Below, one piece after another: positions 1 through 9,491 of a stretch of DNA of 64,000 bases. Each line of letters opens with the position of its first letter. Position 1 is the stretch's first letter. The notes under the pieces are model-generated. The model searched no databases. It was given only the letters and a program-made list of their open reading frames with translations, and was not told where the DNA came from. The position numbers and the translations under genes were made by a program. The stretch spans positions 1 through 64,000 of the forward strand of contig JAYUKX010000081.1 of the NCBI GenBank assembly GCA_043764095.1, written 5' to 3'. This DNA comes from M3007 sp043764095 (GTDB lineage: Bacteria > Bacteroidota > Bacteroidia > Chitinophagales > Saprospiraceae).

Positions 1-97
1 TTTAAGGCGGATAGCGGTACTATCTAACGAAAAAATGGGGAAGCATAGGCGGAAAAGACCAAGTTCAAAATGCTAATTAATTGTGTCCAAATACTTA
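1..97. repeat. Right part of a 160-bp palindromic element (copy A1), cut by the window edge
   Basis: Bases 1-97 match 17121-17217 with only two differences seen (positions 18 and 83). The second copy shows that the full element is 161 bp with 23-bp inverted ends; here only the right half and the right inverted end (75-97) lie inside the window. It is intergenic and ends about 45 bases before the -7 box of the cytochrome gene. No coding potential is visible. Confidence 0.85.
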
Positions 98-142
98 AAT
101 AAATTGAACTGCAAAGGTTTCATTTTTTTTAGAAATATTGGG

Positions 143-150
143 TATCTTTG
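143..150 (+). promoter_or_regulatory. Putative -7 box (TATCTTTG) of the cytochrome gene
   Basis: TATCTTTG fits the Bacteroidota -7 consensus TAnnTTTG and lies 33 bases before the ATG at 183. No clear TTG -33 element is present; a T-rich tract (118-130) is the nearest candidate. Confidence 0.45.
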
Positions 151-182
151 TGCGTATAAAGTGAACTAAATCAATAATTAAA

Positions 183-1214
183 ATGCGCAAATCGCATCTG
201 TCTTTTATACCTTTTGTTGCGCTCTTACTTGCCCTTAGCCCAAAGGATCAAATAATTCTTGCGCCTAAAATGCACTTATCCGAATATGGCTTTTTTAACG
301 GAAATATCGCAGATTTAAAGCCCATTGAGCGCGTATTACCTTATGAAGTGAACGCACCCTTATTTTCTGACTATGCTGAAAAAGCGCGATTTATCTATTT
401 GCCAGAAGGAAAAATGCTGCAATACGACGCCAATAGAGCATTTTCCTTTCCCGTTGGCGCGGTCATTATCAAGAATTTTTACTATTATTATGATGCTTCA
501 CAAGTTGACCAAGGGCGCAAGATTATAGAAACCCGCTTACTAATAAAAGAAGAAAAGGGTTGGAAGGCATTAGAATATATCTGGAATAATGAGCAAACAG
601 ATGCTCATTTAGAAGTAACCGGGGCTACCTTAGCGGTTGAATGGGTAGATAAAAACCATAAAAAAAGAAAATTCGAATACATAGCACCCAATCAAAACCA
701 ATGCAAAGGATGCCATAGTTTTGATGGGCAATTTACACCATTGGGCACAACAGCACGGCAGTTGAACAAGGAAATAGACGGTGTTAACCAATTAGCGCAT
801 TGGGCAAAATCGGGATGGTTACAAGTTTCAGATGATTTTAATCCCGAAAAAGCCCCTAAACTAGCGAATTACCTAGTAAAGGATATTAGTGCTGAAGTGG
901 CTGCCCGCTCTTATTTAGAAGGCAACTGCAGTCATTGCCACAATCCCAATGGCCCTGCTTCTACCAGTGGTATGTTTTTGGGTATTGAGGAAAATAATCC
1001 CGAGCGTTTGGGTATTGGTAAGCCTCCAGTGGCTGCTGGGCGTGGAAGCGGCGATCGTAAATATGGTATCGTTCCAGGGAAACCAGAGCAAAGTATCTTG
1101 GTGTATCGGATGGAAAGCAATGATCCAGGGATTCGTATGCCCGAATTGGGTCGCCAAACAGCGCACGAAGAAGGTATTGCTTTGATAAAAAATTGGATTT
1201 CACAGATGAAATAA
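183..1214 (+). CDS. SO2930-family diheme c-type cytochrome
   Basis: This is a 343-residue secreted protein with an N-terminal hydrophobic signal (about residues 6-19). It has two c-type heme motifs, CKGCH at about 174-178 and CSHCH at about 249-253. The layout (long N-terminal domain, first heme mid-protein, second heme in a cytochrome-like C-terminal third with PGKPEQSILVYRM and RMPELGR) matches the SO2930 diheme family. These are periplasmic electron-transfer or surface proteins of uncertain partner. In other bacteria the family is often next to a parallel beta-helix protein; if so here, that gene would lie left of the window. The phosphatase gene follows 11 bases later, so both may share a transcript. 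The family call is from motifs and general layout, not a search. Confidence 0.85.
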   Translation: MRKSHLSFIPFVALLLALSPKDQIILAPKMHLSEYGFFNGNIADLKPIERVLPYEVNAPLFSDYAEKARFIYLPEGKMLQYDANRAFSFPVGAVIIKNFYYYYDASQVDQGRKIIETRLLIKEEKGWKALEYIWNNEQTDAHLEVTGATLAVEWVDKNHKKRKFEYIAPNQNQCKGCHSFDGQFTPLGTTARQLNKEIDGVNQLAHWAKSGWLQVSDDFNPEKAPKLANYLVKDISAEVAARSYLEGNCSHCHNPNGPASTSGMFLGIEENNPERLGIGKPPVAAGRGSGDRKYGIVPGKPEQSILVYRMESNDPGIRMPELGRQTAHEEGIALIKNWISQMK

Positions 1215-1225
1215 CAACATAAAAA

Positions 1226-1570
1226 ATGACAGACCAACCAAATATCCTTATCGTTTGCGGCAAAAACAAAAAACGCAGTAAAACAGCCGAACAAATTTTC
1301 AAAAAAGACCCACGTTTTTATATTCGATCAGTTGGACTTAGCCCTAAAAGCGAAAGAAAAATTTCAGAAAATGACCTAAATTGGGCTGATTTGGTATTCG
1401 TGATGGAACAAGATCATTTATTAAAAATTAAAGACATTTTTGACTATCTTGATCTACCCGAAATTGAAGTGCTTGATATCGAAGACGAATATGAGTATAT
1501 GGATGAAGATCTTGTTGAAATATTGACTGACCGAATCAACGACACACTCGAATATTTACTTGGTATTTAA
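1226..1570 (+). CDS. Low-molecular-weight protein tyrosine phosphatase-like protein
   Basis: This is a 114-residue protein. The N-terminal strand is followed by a CX5R(S) loop (C11 to R17, CGKNKKRS), which is the phosphate-binding active-site loop of the LMW-PTP fold. A later acidic stretch (about residues 83-90, DIEDEYEY) sits where the family carries its general-acid aspartate. It is shorter than classical LMW-PTPs (about 150 residues) and matches the short bacterial subfamily. It is predicted cytoplasmic and may dephosphorylate protein tyrosine. It lies 11 bases after the cytochrome gene and 3 bases before the decarboxylase, which suggests cotranscription. Substrate unknown. Confidence 0.75.
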   Translation: MTDQPNILIVCGKNKKRSKTAEQIFKKDPRFYIRSVGLSPKSERKISENDLNWADLVFVMEQDHLLKIKDIFDYLDLPEIEVLDIEDEYEYMDEDLVEILTDRINDTLEYLLGI

Positions 1571-1573
1571 AAC

Positions 1574-2968
1574 ATGAACGAACAGTTACACCACGACCTA
1601 CTCCATCTGGATGCAATACTTGATAAAGCAAAAGAGCATGGATTAAATTTTTTAAATCAATTGGATACGCGCCCTACTTCTACCACAAATATGGTAGTAT
1701 CCGCACCAAATTTAGGCGAAAATGGGATTGGAGCGTTGGAAGCATTACGCCAATTTCACGACCGCTTCGATCCTATTATCGTGAGTTCCACAGGGCCTCG
1801 ATATTGGGGGTTTGTCACCGGCGGCGCTACACCTGCATCTATTGTAGGCGATTGGTTATCCAGTGTTTATGACCAAAATACGCAATCGATCAAAGGTTAT
1901 GGCGATATTTCGGCCAATATTGAAATGGAAACGATCGCATTGTTGCTGGATTTATTTGAATTGCCCAATACGTTTTTAGGTGGTTTTGTGACAGGGGCAA
2001 CCATGTCCAATTTTTCCTGTTTGGCGGTTGCCCGTCAGTGGTTGGGCAACGTACTCCGTAAAGATATTGCAAAAGATGGTATTGATATAAAAATACCAGT
2101 ACTTTCTGCTATGCCACATTCTTCGGCAGTAAAATCATGGGCGATGTTGGGCATGGGCAGCAAAAATATCACCATCGTCAACACAATGGAAGGTAATCGG
2201 GAGGCGATGGATATGATAGATTTGGAACATCAGATTCAAGCATTGGATGGCCAACCATTTATCCTTATTTCAAGTGCCGGAACGGTCAATACGACTGATT
2301 TTGATGATTTTGTTGCCATTCAGCAATTAAAAACAAAATACCAATTTTGGTGGCATATCGATGCAGCCTTTGGCGGTTTTGCGGTTTGTTCACCAGAACA
2401 TAAGCATCGAGTACAAGGTTGGGAAGGCGCGGACAGCATTACGATTGATTGCCATAAATGGCTCAATGTACCTTATGATAGTGCCTTTTACTTGATAAAA
2501 GAGCAGCATAAAATGCAACAAGTAGCAACCTTTCAAAATTCAAATGCACCGTATTTGGGTGATCCGTTGGAGCAATTTAGTTATTTGAATTTTTTACCTG
2601 AAAACTCAAGAAGATTGCGTGCCTTGCCAGTTTGGTTTACGCTCCGTGCTTATGGTAAAAAAGGCTATCAGGATATTGTAGAAAATAGTATTGCAATGGC
2701 GCAATTATTTGGGCAATTTGTGGAACAAAGTGATGATTTTGAATTACTTGCACCCGTTCGGTTAAATAATGTTTGCTTCTCATTGAAAGGATTGGAAAAA
2801 CAAGAACTTGTATCCGATTTTTTAGGAAAACTTAATTCCTCGGGACGTGTATTTATGACCCCAACGGTCTATAAAGGCAAAAAAGGGATTCGTGCAGCCT
2901 TTGTTAATTGGCGAACAACAAAGGAAGATGTGCAAATTGCTATCGAAGAGATGAAAAGGTTAGTTTAG
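1574..2968 (+). CDS. Group II pyridoxal-phosphate-dependent decarboxylase/aminotransferase-like protein
   Basis: This 464-residue cytoplasmic enzyme is of the aromatic-amino-acid/glutamate decarboxylase family. The PLP-binding lysine is K295 in the DCHKW motif. Upstream are the conserved HIDAAFGG segment, which holds the PLP-pyridine aspartate, and a GGATPASIVGDWLSS segment near residue 82. The length is usual for the family. The sequence does not tell whether the substrate is an aromatic amino acid, glutamate, aspartate or a diamino acid. The start is an ATG 3 bases after the phosphatase stop, so coupled translation is likely. No neighbour points to a pathway. Confidence 0.85.
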   Translation: MNEQLHHDLLHLDAILDKAKEHGLNFLNQLDTRPTSTTNMVVSAPNLGENGIGALEALRQFHDRFDPIIVSSTGPRYWGFVTGGATPASIVGDWLSSVYDQNTQSIKGYGDISANIEMETIALLLDLFELPNTFLGGFVTGATMSNFSCLAVARQWLGNVLRKDIAKDGIDIKIPVLSAMPHSSAVKSWAMLGMGSKNITIVNTMEGNREAMDMIDLEHQIQALDGQPFILISSAGTVNTTDFDDFVAIQQLKTKYQFWWHIDAAFGGFAVCSPEHKHRVQGWEGADSITIDCHKWLNVPYDSAFYLIKEQHKMQQVATFQNSNAPYLGDPLEQFSYLNFLPENSRRLRALPVWFTLRAYGKKGYQDIVENSIAMAQLFGQFVEQSDDFELLAPVRLNNVCFSLKGLEKQELVSDFLGKLNSSGRVFMTPTVYKGKKGIRAAFVNWRTTKEDVQIAIEEMKRLV

Positions 2969-3033
2969 CGTGCGGTAAAATAAATCAACAATAAATCATA
3001 TCAATTTTAGGATTCAACTTACACAGTATTAAA

Positions 3034-3690
3034 ATGCGACATCTAATAATATTATTTTGCTTTTTGCTCCACTCTTGCTTGGCTTTAGGCCAACAACCGC
3101 CGTTTTGGTCAGATATTGAGGCATTTAAGGCACAAGATTCAATTCAAATGCCAGCGCAGCAACAAATTCTTTTTGTAGGTAGTTCTTCATTTACTTATTG
3201 GAAAGATGTACAATCCTATTTTCCGAGTTTTCCTATTGTAAATCGGGGATTTGGAGGCTCGTCATTACCCGATGTAATTAGATACGAAAAGGAGGTTATT
3301 TTTAAGTATCGTCCAAAGCAAATTGTAATTTACTGCGGCGAAAACGACCTTGCAGGCGATAGCACCGTGACGGGTCAAATTGTTTTTGAGCGATTCCAAA
3401 CCCTATTTAAAGACATCAGAACATCCTTGCCAGATGTGCATATTGTCTATGTTTCCATGAAGCCCAGCCCAAGTAGGACGCACTTAATGGGTAAAATGCA
3501 AGATGGAAATAAAATGATTCAATCTTTTTTAGGCAAGCAAAAAAATGCGATATTTGCCGATGTTTATTACCTTATGCTGAATACCGACGGGCAACCAGAA
3601 GTAAGTTTGTTTCGGGAAGACATGCTGCACATGAACGCTAAAGGATATAAAATTTGGCAAGGCTTATTGCAGGACTATTTAATACATTAG
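3034..3690 (+). CDS. Secreted SGNH/GDSL-family hydrolase
   Basis: This is a 218-residue protein with a signal peptide (about residues 1-19, ending LALGQ). It carries the SGNH blocks: block I FVGSSSF (nucleophile Ser, about residue 46), block II GFGGSS (Gly), block III CGENDL (Asn) and block V DMLHMN (Asp and His of the triad). All catalytic positions are present. Family members are esterases, including sugar O-acetyl esterases; the substrate cannot be read from sequence. It stands 65 bases after the decarboxylase gene and 50 bases before doxX. Confidence 0.85.
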   Translation: MRHLIILFCFLLHSCLALGQQPPFWSDIEAFKAQDSIQMPAQQQILFVGSSSFTYWKDVQSYFPSFPIVNRGFGGSSLPDVIRYEKEVIFKYRPKQIVIYCGENDLAGDSTVTGQIVFERFQTLFKDIRTSLPDVHIVYVSMKPSPSRTHLMGKMQDGNKMIQSFLGKQKNAIFADVYYLMLNTDGQPEVSLFREDMLHMNAKGYKIWQGLLQDYLIH

Positions 3691-3704
3691 ACTTTACACG
3701 GAAT

Positions 3705-3712
3705 TAGTTTTG
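3705..3712 (+). promoter_or_regulatory. Putative -7 box (TAGTTTTG) before the DoxX gene
   Basis: TAGTTTTG matches TAnnTTTG and lies 28 bases before the ATG at 3741. No convincing -33 element was found. Confidence 0.35.
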
Positions 3713-3740
3713 CATACTGTCTATTAAATATACAACAAAT

Positions 3741-4148
3741 ATGAATAAATATTTATCATCTCTTCCATTTAATTCGGCGGATGCAATGCTAACCATTGTT
3801 AGAATTGTAACCGGTCTATTTATGGCGATTCACGGCTGGGAGGTTTTTGATGCCACTAAAATGGGCGAATATGCCCAATGGGATACTTTCAAGCCCGGCA
3901 CTGGTCTGTTTATGGCCTATTTGGGCAAAGGCTCAGAGTTTGTGGGCGGCGTTTTATTGGCGTTGGGGCTATTAACGAGGTTAGCCGCTATCATCATATT
4001 TTGTACCATGGCCTATATTTCTTTTTTTATAGGCCATGGTAAGGTTTGGTACGAAGACCAACACCCATTTATGTTTGTGTTAATGGCATTAATTTATGTG
4101 GTTATGGGTGGCGGAAAATGGAGTTTAGATCGAAAATTCTTCGATTAA
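3741..4148 (+). CDS. DoxX family membrane protein
   Basis: This 135-residue protein has about four hydrophobic segments. It carries DoxX-family features: an early RIVTGLFMAIHGWEVF segment with a conserved histidine, a GKGSEFVGGVLLALGLLTRLAA segment (family GxxE.xxG...LGLxTR pattern) and a C-terminal GGGKWSLD tail. DoxX proteins are small inner-membrane proteins of mostly unknown or redox/sulfur-linked roles. The gene converges on the minus-strand gene ending at 4161, with only 12 bases between, and no hairpin terminator is visible there. Confidence 0.85.
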   Translation: MNKYLSSLPFNSADAMLTIVRIVTGLFMAIHGWEVFDATKMGEYAQWDTFKPGTGLFMAYLGKGSEFVGGVLLALGLLTRLAAIIIFCTMAYISFFIGHGKVWYEDQHPFMFVLMALIYVVMGGGKWSLDRKFFD

Positions 4149-4160
4149 AACATCAAAATT

Positions 4161-5975
4161 TCATCGTACCAAGGCCACATCACCACGATAAATAGCCACA
4201 AACCCATCTTTAAAAACGACCTCTGCGATATAGCCATAGACTCCGGCAGGTGCCAATCTCGACCTAATGCGGCCATCCCAATAGATGCCTTGATCGCCCT
4301 TTGAAATATCTGATCGGTCGTGTACTTTTTGTCCCCATCGGTCAAAAACCTGAAAAGTTTTGAAGCGTACAACATCATCGCCGCCAAAAGGGCCAAAACG
4401 GTTGTTGGCGGACTCTTCTGGTGTTGGCGAAAACACGTTTGGAATATAAACATTTCTTGTTGCATCCACTAAAATAGTTCTCTGATCAGAGGCCCTGCAG
4501 CCATTGGAATCTGCTATTTCGAGTGTGTAAACAAATGATCTAAGTGGCATTACAAAACAACCTTTACAGTTCGTTGTATCGCCCATATCTGGTATCTTTA
4601 AGTTCCAACGCGCTATACGTTCGGGGTAATTGATATGAAAAGAATCCCAAAGCACCAACATATTGCCCAAACCAATAATCGTGTCTTGATCCAATTGCAC
4701 CAAAAGTTCATTCGGCTGTTCTAATACCAATACCGAATCCCACTCGCAGCCTACTGCGTCTTGTATGCGCAATTCGTATGCGCCAGCGCGAAGGTCGTTT
4801 GCAATATTATAACTTGTAAATGGTTGATTTTCAAAAGAAAATAAAAACGGAGGCGTTCCAGCATAAACACTATCAATGGCAATACTACCATTTTTCTCAT
4901 TAAAACATCTGATATGGCTAAGTGTAATATCCGCTTTAGCGGGTAAAATCGGTGGCACCACTCTAATATCAACAGTGGAAGTACAGCCTGTCAAACGATC
5001 AGTTACCAAAAGATTATACTGACCAATACTATCTACTATTAACTTATACCCTTGTGTGCTGCTTACAATACTGCCAACGCTATCTGTCAATGACCAAGCA
5101 AAGTCAACATTAGCCAGAGGTGTCACTTTTACATTGAGCGGAATGGCCCCATCTCCGCAAGGCAAAGAAACGATTGTGTCTGCTTCAATCACCGGTCGAG
5201 CAGAGTCATCCAAAACCGTGACAGGGAGGGAGGCAGAACAGGGCGGATTCACAGCACAAGTGTTGGCAGCTTGTACACAAATGGAACCGCTTTGAGCGCC
5301 AATCGTCACATCTACCGCCAGCCCTGCGGCACCGATGATGGTTGCTGGTGACGGAAGGCTATCAAACAGCGTTCCAGGTGGCCCTGTCCAAATATAAGCA
5401 CTTGCTCCCGAAACAGGTTGCACTATAAATTCAGCAGTTGTGTTGGGACACATGGCGGAAGGCCCTGTCAGTAATGATACTACCGACAATGGAGGCTCAA
5501 AAACGGCTTGTGGTGGATCTACCGAAACGGTAAACTGGCATTGATCTCCAGCGTAACCATCTACTAATAAATAATAATTTGCACCTACTAGCATGGGTAC
5601 TGTGATGGAAACAGGCAGGTTGCCGCCATCCATTTCACCTTTATCGCAGGCTAAAGGCGGTAGTTGACAATCTGTGTATAATGCCACTTGAACACCATCT
5701 CCATTAACGCAATTGGAGGGGGTAATTTTGAATGTGGCCTGCGCAGCACCGGCGATAAATCCGAGCCATTGCACATTTTCAACTGTTCCACAAAATTCTG
5801 GGGCAACACCAGAAGGATATCCTTCCGTTGAACCCGAAAAACCATTAAAATTACAAGAAATACAAGTAATATCACAAGCAATTGCGGATGCCGTACCGTT
5901 ACAAGAGGCTGGTAATTGGGCGGCTAATTGGCCAAAGGAAAGGACTAAAAAAAGGGATAATATATTTAAACGCAT
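4161..5975 (-). CDS. Secreted protein with type B T9SS sorting domain (gliding-motility-associated C-terminal domain)
   Basis: This 604-residue protein has a clear signal peptide (residues 1-19, ending QLAAQ). A cysteine-rich N-terminal beta domain comes first, then Ig/PKD-like segments between about 160 and 500. The C-terminus of about 90 residues has the CHU_C/type B pattern NVYIPNVFSP, VFDRWGQKV, WDGR, APAGVYGYIAEV and GDVALVR. This domain directs export by the type IX system and surface attachment. The middle resembles adhesin repeats; no enzyme motif was recognised. The gene stands alone, with a long palindrome between it and the upstream gene. Confidence 0.85.
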   Translation of the reverse strand: MRLNILSLFLVLSFGQLAAQLPASCNGTASAIACDITCISCNFNGFSGSTEGYPSGVAPEFCGTVENVQWLGFIAGAAQATFKITPSNCVNGDGVQVALYTDCQLPPLACDKGEMDGGNLPVSITVPMLVGANYYLLVDGYAGDQCQFTVSVDPPQAVFEPPLSVVSLLTGPSAMCPNTTAEFIVQPVSGASAYIWTGPPGTLFDSLPSPATIIGAAGLAVDVTIGAQSGSICVQAANTCAVNPPCSASLPVTVLDDSARPVIEADTIVSLPCGDGAIPLNVKVTPLANVDFAWSLTDSVGSIVSSTQGYKLIVDSIGQYNLLVTDRLTGCTSTVDIRVVPPILPAKADITLSHIRCFNEKNGSIAIDSVYAGTPPFLFSFENQPFTSYNIANDLRAGAYELRIQDAVGCEWDSVLVLEQPNELLVQLDQDTIIGLGNMLVLWDSFHINYPERIARWNLKIPDMGDTTNCKGCFVMPLRSFVYTLEIADSNGCRASDQRTILVDATRNVYIPNVFSPTPEESANNRFGPFGGDDVVRFKTFQVFDRWGQKVHDRSDISKGDQGIYWDGRIRSRLAPAGVYGYIAEVVFKDGFVAIYRGDVALVR

Positions 5976-6002
5976 TGTTTTTGATTATTTTTTGATATTT
6001 TT

Positions 6003-6092
6003 GACTGATTCGTTATTTCAAATACCGCCCCTAATCCCCATTCAAACGTATTGAAAAGGATTTGCCTTGGCCAATTGAAAAACGAATCAGTC
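6003..6092. repeat. 90-bp full-length imperfect palindrome (element F)
   Basis: The ends GACTGATTCGTT (6003-6014) and its exact complement (6081-6092) are 12-bp inverted repeats. Pairing continues inward in patches (TTTCAA, AATCC and TTCAA segments on both arms), so the whole 90 bases can fold as one irregular hairpin. It lies between the end of the DUF1501 gene and the start of the next minus-strand gene. It could serve as a terminator or an insertion element; no T-run typical of intrinsic termination is evident. Confidence 0.6.
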
Positions 6093-6142
6093 GAAAAAAT
6101 GAAACAAACAGGTGGTAAACCTGGCTATACCATGCAAAACCT

Positions 6143-7789
6143 CTAAAACTTAACGATTTTTGCAGTCTCGCCTCGCCCAGTCATACCATGCTCCAAGCGT
6201 ACAAAATAAGTGGCCGGTGGTAAGTCGTTTATTTGGACATAGAACAAGTTATTGCCCGGCCGGATCTCGACATTTTTACCAAAAACCAAACGACCGCCCA
6301 AACTATGCACCGTAAGCCTTGCCGGATAAGTAAGGTCTGTGCGGAATGCTACTTCAATATGCGTAGTAGCAGGATTGGGCGATACCACTAAGGAGCGCGA
6401 TAATGGCGTAGCCTCCCAAGAGGACACAGCACCGAGATAACAATCTGGATTGACGACAAATGTGCTATCAATAATCGGCAACTTGGCATAACTATCAAAC
6501 ATGGCTTCATTCATCACCGTTTCATTGCCGCCCAACCAATCCTGTACCAAAGTGCCAAAAACCTGACGATAATCAAATTGCTGCCCCTGTACTTGGTTGT
6601 CATCGGTCAAGTTCCCTAGATCCACATTAGTCCCCTTTACGCCTGCGCTGGCAGGTTTGCCAATGATAAACATAGGTGCCAGTGTGCCGTGATCTGTACC
6701 TGCAGCACCATTTTCCTTGGCGCAACGTCCAAATTCAGAAAAGGTACAGGCTAGTACTTTGTCATCCAATTCTAGCCCTTTTAGGTCGGTCATAAAGGAA
6801 CGAAGGCTATCGGAAAGTATTTGTAGTAATCCAGCATGCCCGCCTGTTAAGACGGTGCCTTCTGGCGGTATCTGCCGTCCATGTGTATCAAACCCACCCA
6901 TTGAGCACAGATAAATTTTGGTTTTGCAACCTCCTTTTATCAATCGTGCAATGGTTTTTAATTGAAAAGCAAAACCATTTTGTGGATAAACAGCCGATGA
7001 ATTGGTCCCCGCCATAAATGCTTGAGTGATATATTCGGAGTATTGATCCACACTTTCTTCCACTCCAAGGATATACTTTATTTCTTCGCCGTATTCCGAT
7101 GCCGGAATATTGAGCAATGGCGCACCACCAATCGTTTGTACCAAGGAGTAAAACCCATCTGGATCTTGTCCATAAAGATTGATCACGTTTTGGTGTTCAG
7201 TCTCCGTATGAAAGCCCAAAGACGGATTAGGGTCACCTACCTGAATACCCAGTGGGTACAACATATCGGGAATTGGAGTACCCATTACATCGGGGAACAT
7301 GGCTTGTAGTGCCCTGCCGGGCCAACCTGTTTTGATGTTAAAGTTTTCGGGTGTACCATCGCCCCCAGAAAGCCAAAGATCAGTGCCTTTGAAGTGCGAG
7401 CCATTAATATTTTCGTATCCAACACCTTGTACGATACTCAATAAACCTTCATCGTATAAAGACTTAAAACCAGTCATTACAGGGTGTAAACCTATTTTAT
7501 CGGCATTGGACAATGAATTATCTAAGTTGATATACTTTTCTGGGCCTGAATCTGGAACTTTGATTTCAGGGCGCAACATGGCGTAATCATCGTATTGATT
7601 CATTGGAATTAGCGTATTAATACCATCATTGCCGCCTTTGAGTTGGATAAGGATTAACACGCGGTCTTCCACCTCCTCACAATTAGCAAGGGTGCGGGCG
7701 ATACGGGTATTGGCAAATGGCTTCATTGGGAACCCGTTGACCATCATGGTGCTGAGTCCCGCTATTTTGAAAAAATTTCTTCTTTGCAT
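6143..7789 (-). CDS. DUF1501 domain protein with Tat-like signal and type A T9SS C-terminus
   Basis: This is a 548-residue exported protein. The N-terminus MQRRNFFKIAGLSTMMV is a twin-arginine-type signal. The DUF1501 body (sulfatase/alkaline-phosphatase-like fold) includes LIQLKGGNDGINTLIPMNQYD near residue 47, GGFDTHGRQ near 298, FSEFGRCAKENGAAGTDHG near 352-370 and GTLVQDWLGG near 414. The last 85 residues are a type A sorting domain (SPNPATTHIEVAF, LPPATYFVRL). The family function is not established. It lies 21 bases after the DUF1800 gene; these two families are regularly neighbours, and this pair is typical. Confidence 0.88.
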   Translation of the reverse strand: MQRRNFFKIAGLSTMMVNGFPMKPFANTRIARTLANCEEVEDRVLILIQLKGGNDGINTLIPMNQYDDYAMLRPEIKVPDSGPEKYINLDNSLSNADKIGLHPVMTGFKSLYDEGLLSIVQGVGYENINGSHFKGTDLWLSGGDGTPENFNIKTGWPGRALQAMFPDVMGTPIPDMLYPLGIQVGDPNPSLGFHTETEHQNVINLYGQDPDGFYSLVQTIGGAPLLNIPASEYGEEIKYILGVEESVDQYSEYITQAFMAGTNSSAVYPQNGFAFQLKTIARLIKGGCKTKIYLCSMGGFDTHGRQIPPEGTVLTGGHAGLLQILSDSLRSFMTDLKGLELDDKVLACTFSEFGRCAKENGAAGTDHGTLAPMFIIGKPASAGVKGTNVDLGNLTDDNQVQGQQFDYRQVFGTLVQDWLGGNETVMNEAMFDSYAKLPIIDSTFVVNPDCYLGAVSSWEATPLSRSLVVSPNPATTHIEVAFRTDLTYPARLTVHSLGGRLVFGKNVEIRPGNNLFYVQINDLPPATYFVRLEHGMTGRGETAKIVKF

Positions 7790-7810
7790 GGCTTGTAATT
7801 TTACGCGTTT

Positions 7811-9457
7811 TTAGAATAATTGGTATTCGGGTGCATACATAATGGCGTTGAGCAATCGGCGCAACGGGATCGACACTTCCGTGTCATCGCCTGTTGCGAC
7901 ATAGTTATCCCATTCATACGTCCAGTCGCCTGGTGGTAGGCCATTGAGAAATACCACGTCTAAAAAGTGGGTAAAACGGTCAGTATCAGGCTCTTCTGGA
8001 AATAAATAGATGAGTAATTCCTGTACTAAAACATAAGAATCCGAAGGCGCGCTGATATTGCCGCTATCCTTGATCCATTTTGCAAAGTCTAATTTTGTGC
8101 CAATGGGTGCATCCGGCGAAGGCACCCATGCGTAGGTACCCGTGAGTAATATTTCGGGTAATTTGTAACGTCCAACTATAGATGCTGAATTAAAAAACTG
8201 CCGATTAAATACTGGATCTTGGTAATAACCAGGATAACCAGCCACATCAGGGGGATAAAATAAATCCATACCGGTACGGCTCAACATACGCTCCAATACC
8301 GCTCCATTGTAAAACGTTAAATAGTGTTTCTCGTTTTCTGTAATCGGATCAGGAATTGGCAATTCAAAATAGGTAAGTGCTTGTAAGGACAAGTCTAATG
8401 GCGATTTGATAAATGCGCCAAAAATTTCATCTGTAGCAGAACTATCATCCTCATCGAAGAAATGCTGACTTTGTAGCAATTGACTTAATACGGGCAATAA
8501 TTCAAAATTATTATCTTTGAATGTTTGTGCCAATGGCGTGATAATATCAGTTTCTACTTCTGCGCTGATCTTGCGCGTTACAAAGTAATGATACAAACGT
8601 CGGCAAATATTTTTTGCAGTAGCCTCTTGCGCAAAAATCATATCCACAAAACTATCTAACTCGGCTACCATTCCGGCAGCATCATTAGAAGGTGCAGAAA
8701 TGATCGTCGAGTTAAAACGATTACTAAATGTTTTGGGCATGAAATCGTGGCTCTGTGGAAACCCTTTACCCGACGGAATGGTCGTTTCTGCGTCCACATT
8801 AAGGTGGCGTTGGGCATTACCAAAACCCGTGAGTACCCGTGCTGCTTGCACAATATCCTCTTCGGTGTAAGTGGAATAATCGCCAGGTCCTGCAATATCG
8901 CCTTTGCCAATGGTGTGCAATTCCAAAAACTCCCGAGCGAAGTTTTCATTGGGGTTATTGACAAAATTGAGGTTGTTGTTGATATAATTCAACATACAAT
9001 TGTCCAAAACGATCTTCGTCACCATTTTTTTAAAATTACCAAAAGCGCCCCAGCGAAGGAGTTGTAGGTAATCAAAAAATTGACCCGTTGAGCCTGATTC
9101 CGCTGTAACAGCCAAGTATTGGTGCAAAAAGAATTCCATTTTGTGTCCTGCACCTGTATCGTGCAGGGCTTCATTCACCCACCACCCCATCACGTATCGC
9201 CGGAGTTCAAAATCTTCTGCTGGCAAAACAGCAGAAGGCGGCTGAGGTGGATTGATCCAAGTAACAGCATTAGTGCCGTACAAGGGTTGCTCTACCTTAA
9301 GTGGTGCTGGAGTGAAAAGGAGTTGGAATGCTTCGAAAGCCGTGAGAGCGGCTAATTCGTCCACGCGTTTGCGCGTGTAATGGAAAGTGGTTCGCCGTAA
9401 AAAATGGGCGGCCCGGCGTGTATTTAACACCCCGGTAATCGGATTAAGAGACGCCAT
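7811..9457 (-). CDS. DUF1800 domain-containing protein
   Basis: This is a 548-residue protein of the DUF1800 family. Recognisable parts are the N-terminal AAHFLRRTTFHYTRKRVDELA segment, a central segment ending in NENFAREFLELHTIG near residue 180, the EEDIVQAARVLTGF segment near 200, and the C-terminal PPDVAGYPG segment near 400. No signal peptide is obvious, although its DUF1501 partner is exported. The function is unknown; the two probably act together. It is the first gene of a two-gene minus-strand operon. The start ATG at 9457 is the first in frame and gives the normal family N-terminus. Confidence 0.88.
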   Translation of the reverse strand: MASLNPITGVLNTRRAAHFLRRTTFHYTRKRVDELAALTAFEAFQLLFTPAPLKVEQPLYGTNAVTWINPPQPPSAVLPAEDFELRRYVMGWWVNEALHDTGAGHKMEFFLHQYLAVTAESGSTGQFFDYLQLLRWGAFGNFKKMVTKIVLDNCMLNYINNNLNFVNNPNENFAREFLELHTIGKGDIAGPGDYSTYTEEDIVQAARVLTGFGNAQRHLNVDAETTIPSGKGFPQSHDFMPKTFSNRFNSTIISAPSNDAAGMVAELDSFVDMIFAQEATAKNICRRLYHYFVTRKISAEVETDIITPLAQTFKDNNFELLPVLSQLLQSQHFFDEDDSSATDEIFGAFIKSPLDLSLQALTYFELPIPDPITENEKHYLTFYNGAVLERMLSRTGMDLFYPPDVAGYPGYYQDPVFNRQFFNSASIVGRYKLPEILLTGTYAWVPSPDAPIGTKLDFAKWIKDSGNISAPSDSYVLVQELLIYLFPEEPDTDRFTHFLDVVFLNGLPPGDWTYEWDNYVATGDDTEVSIPLRRLLNAIMYAPEYQLF

Positions 9458-9491
9458 GTCAGTTTTTTTAAATTATCCCATAGACTAAACA

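Noticed and set aside
1..97. The left-edge repeat as an rRNA or tRNA fragment
   Set aside because: No tRNA-like T-loop or rRNA motif is present; it matches the 17057-17217 palindromic element instead.
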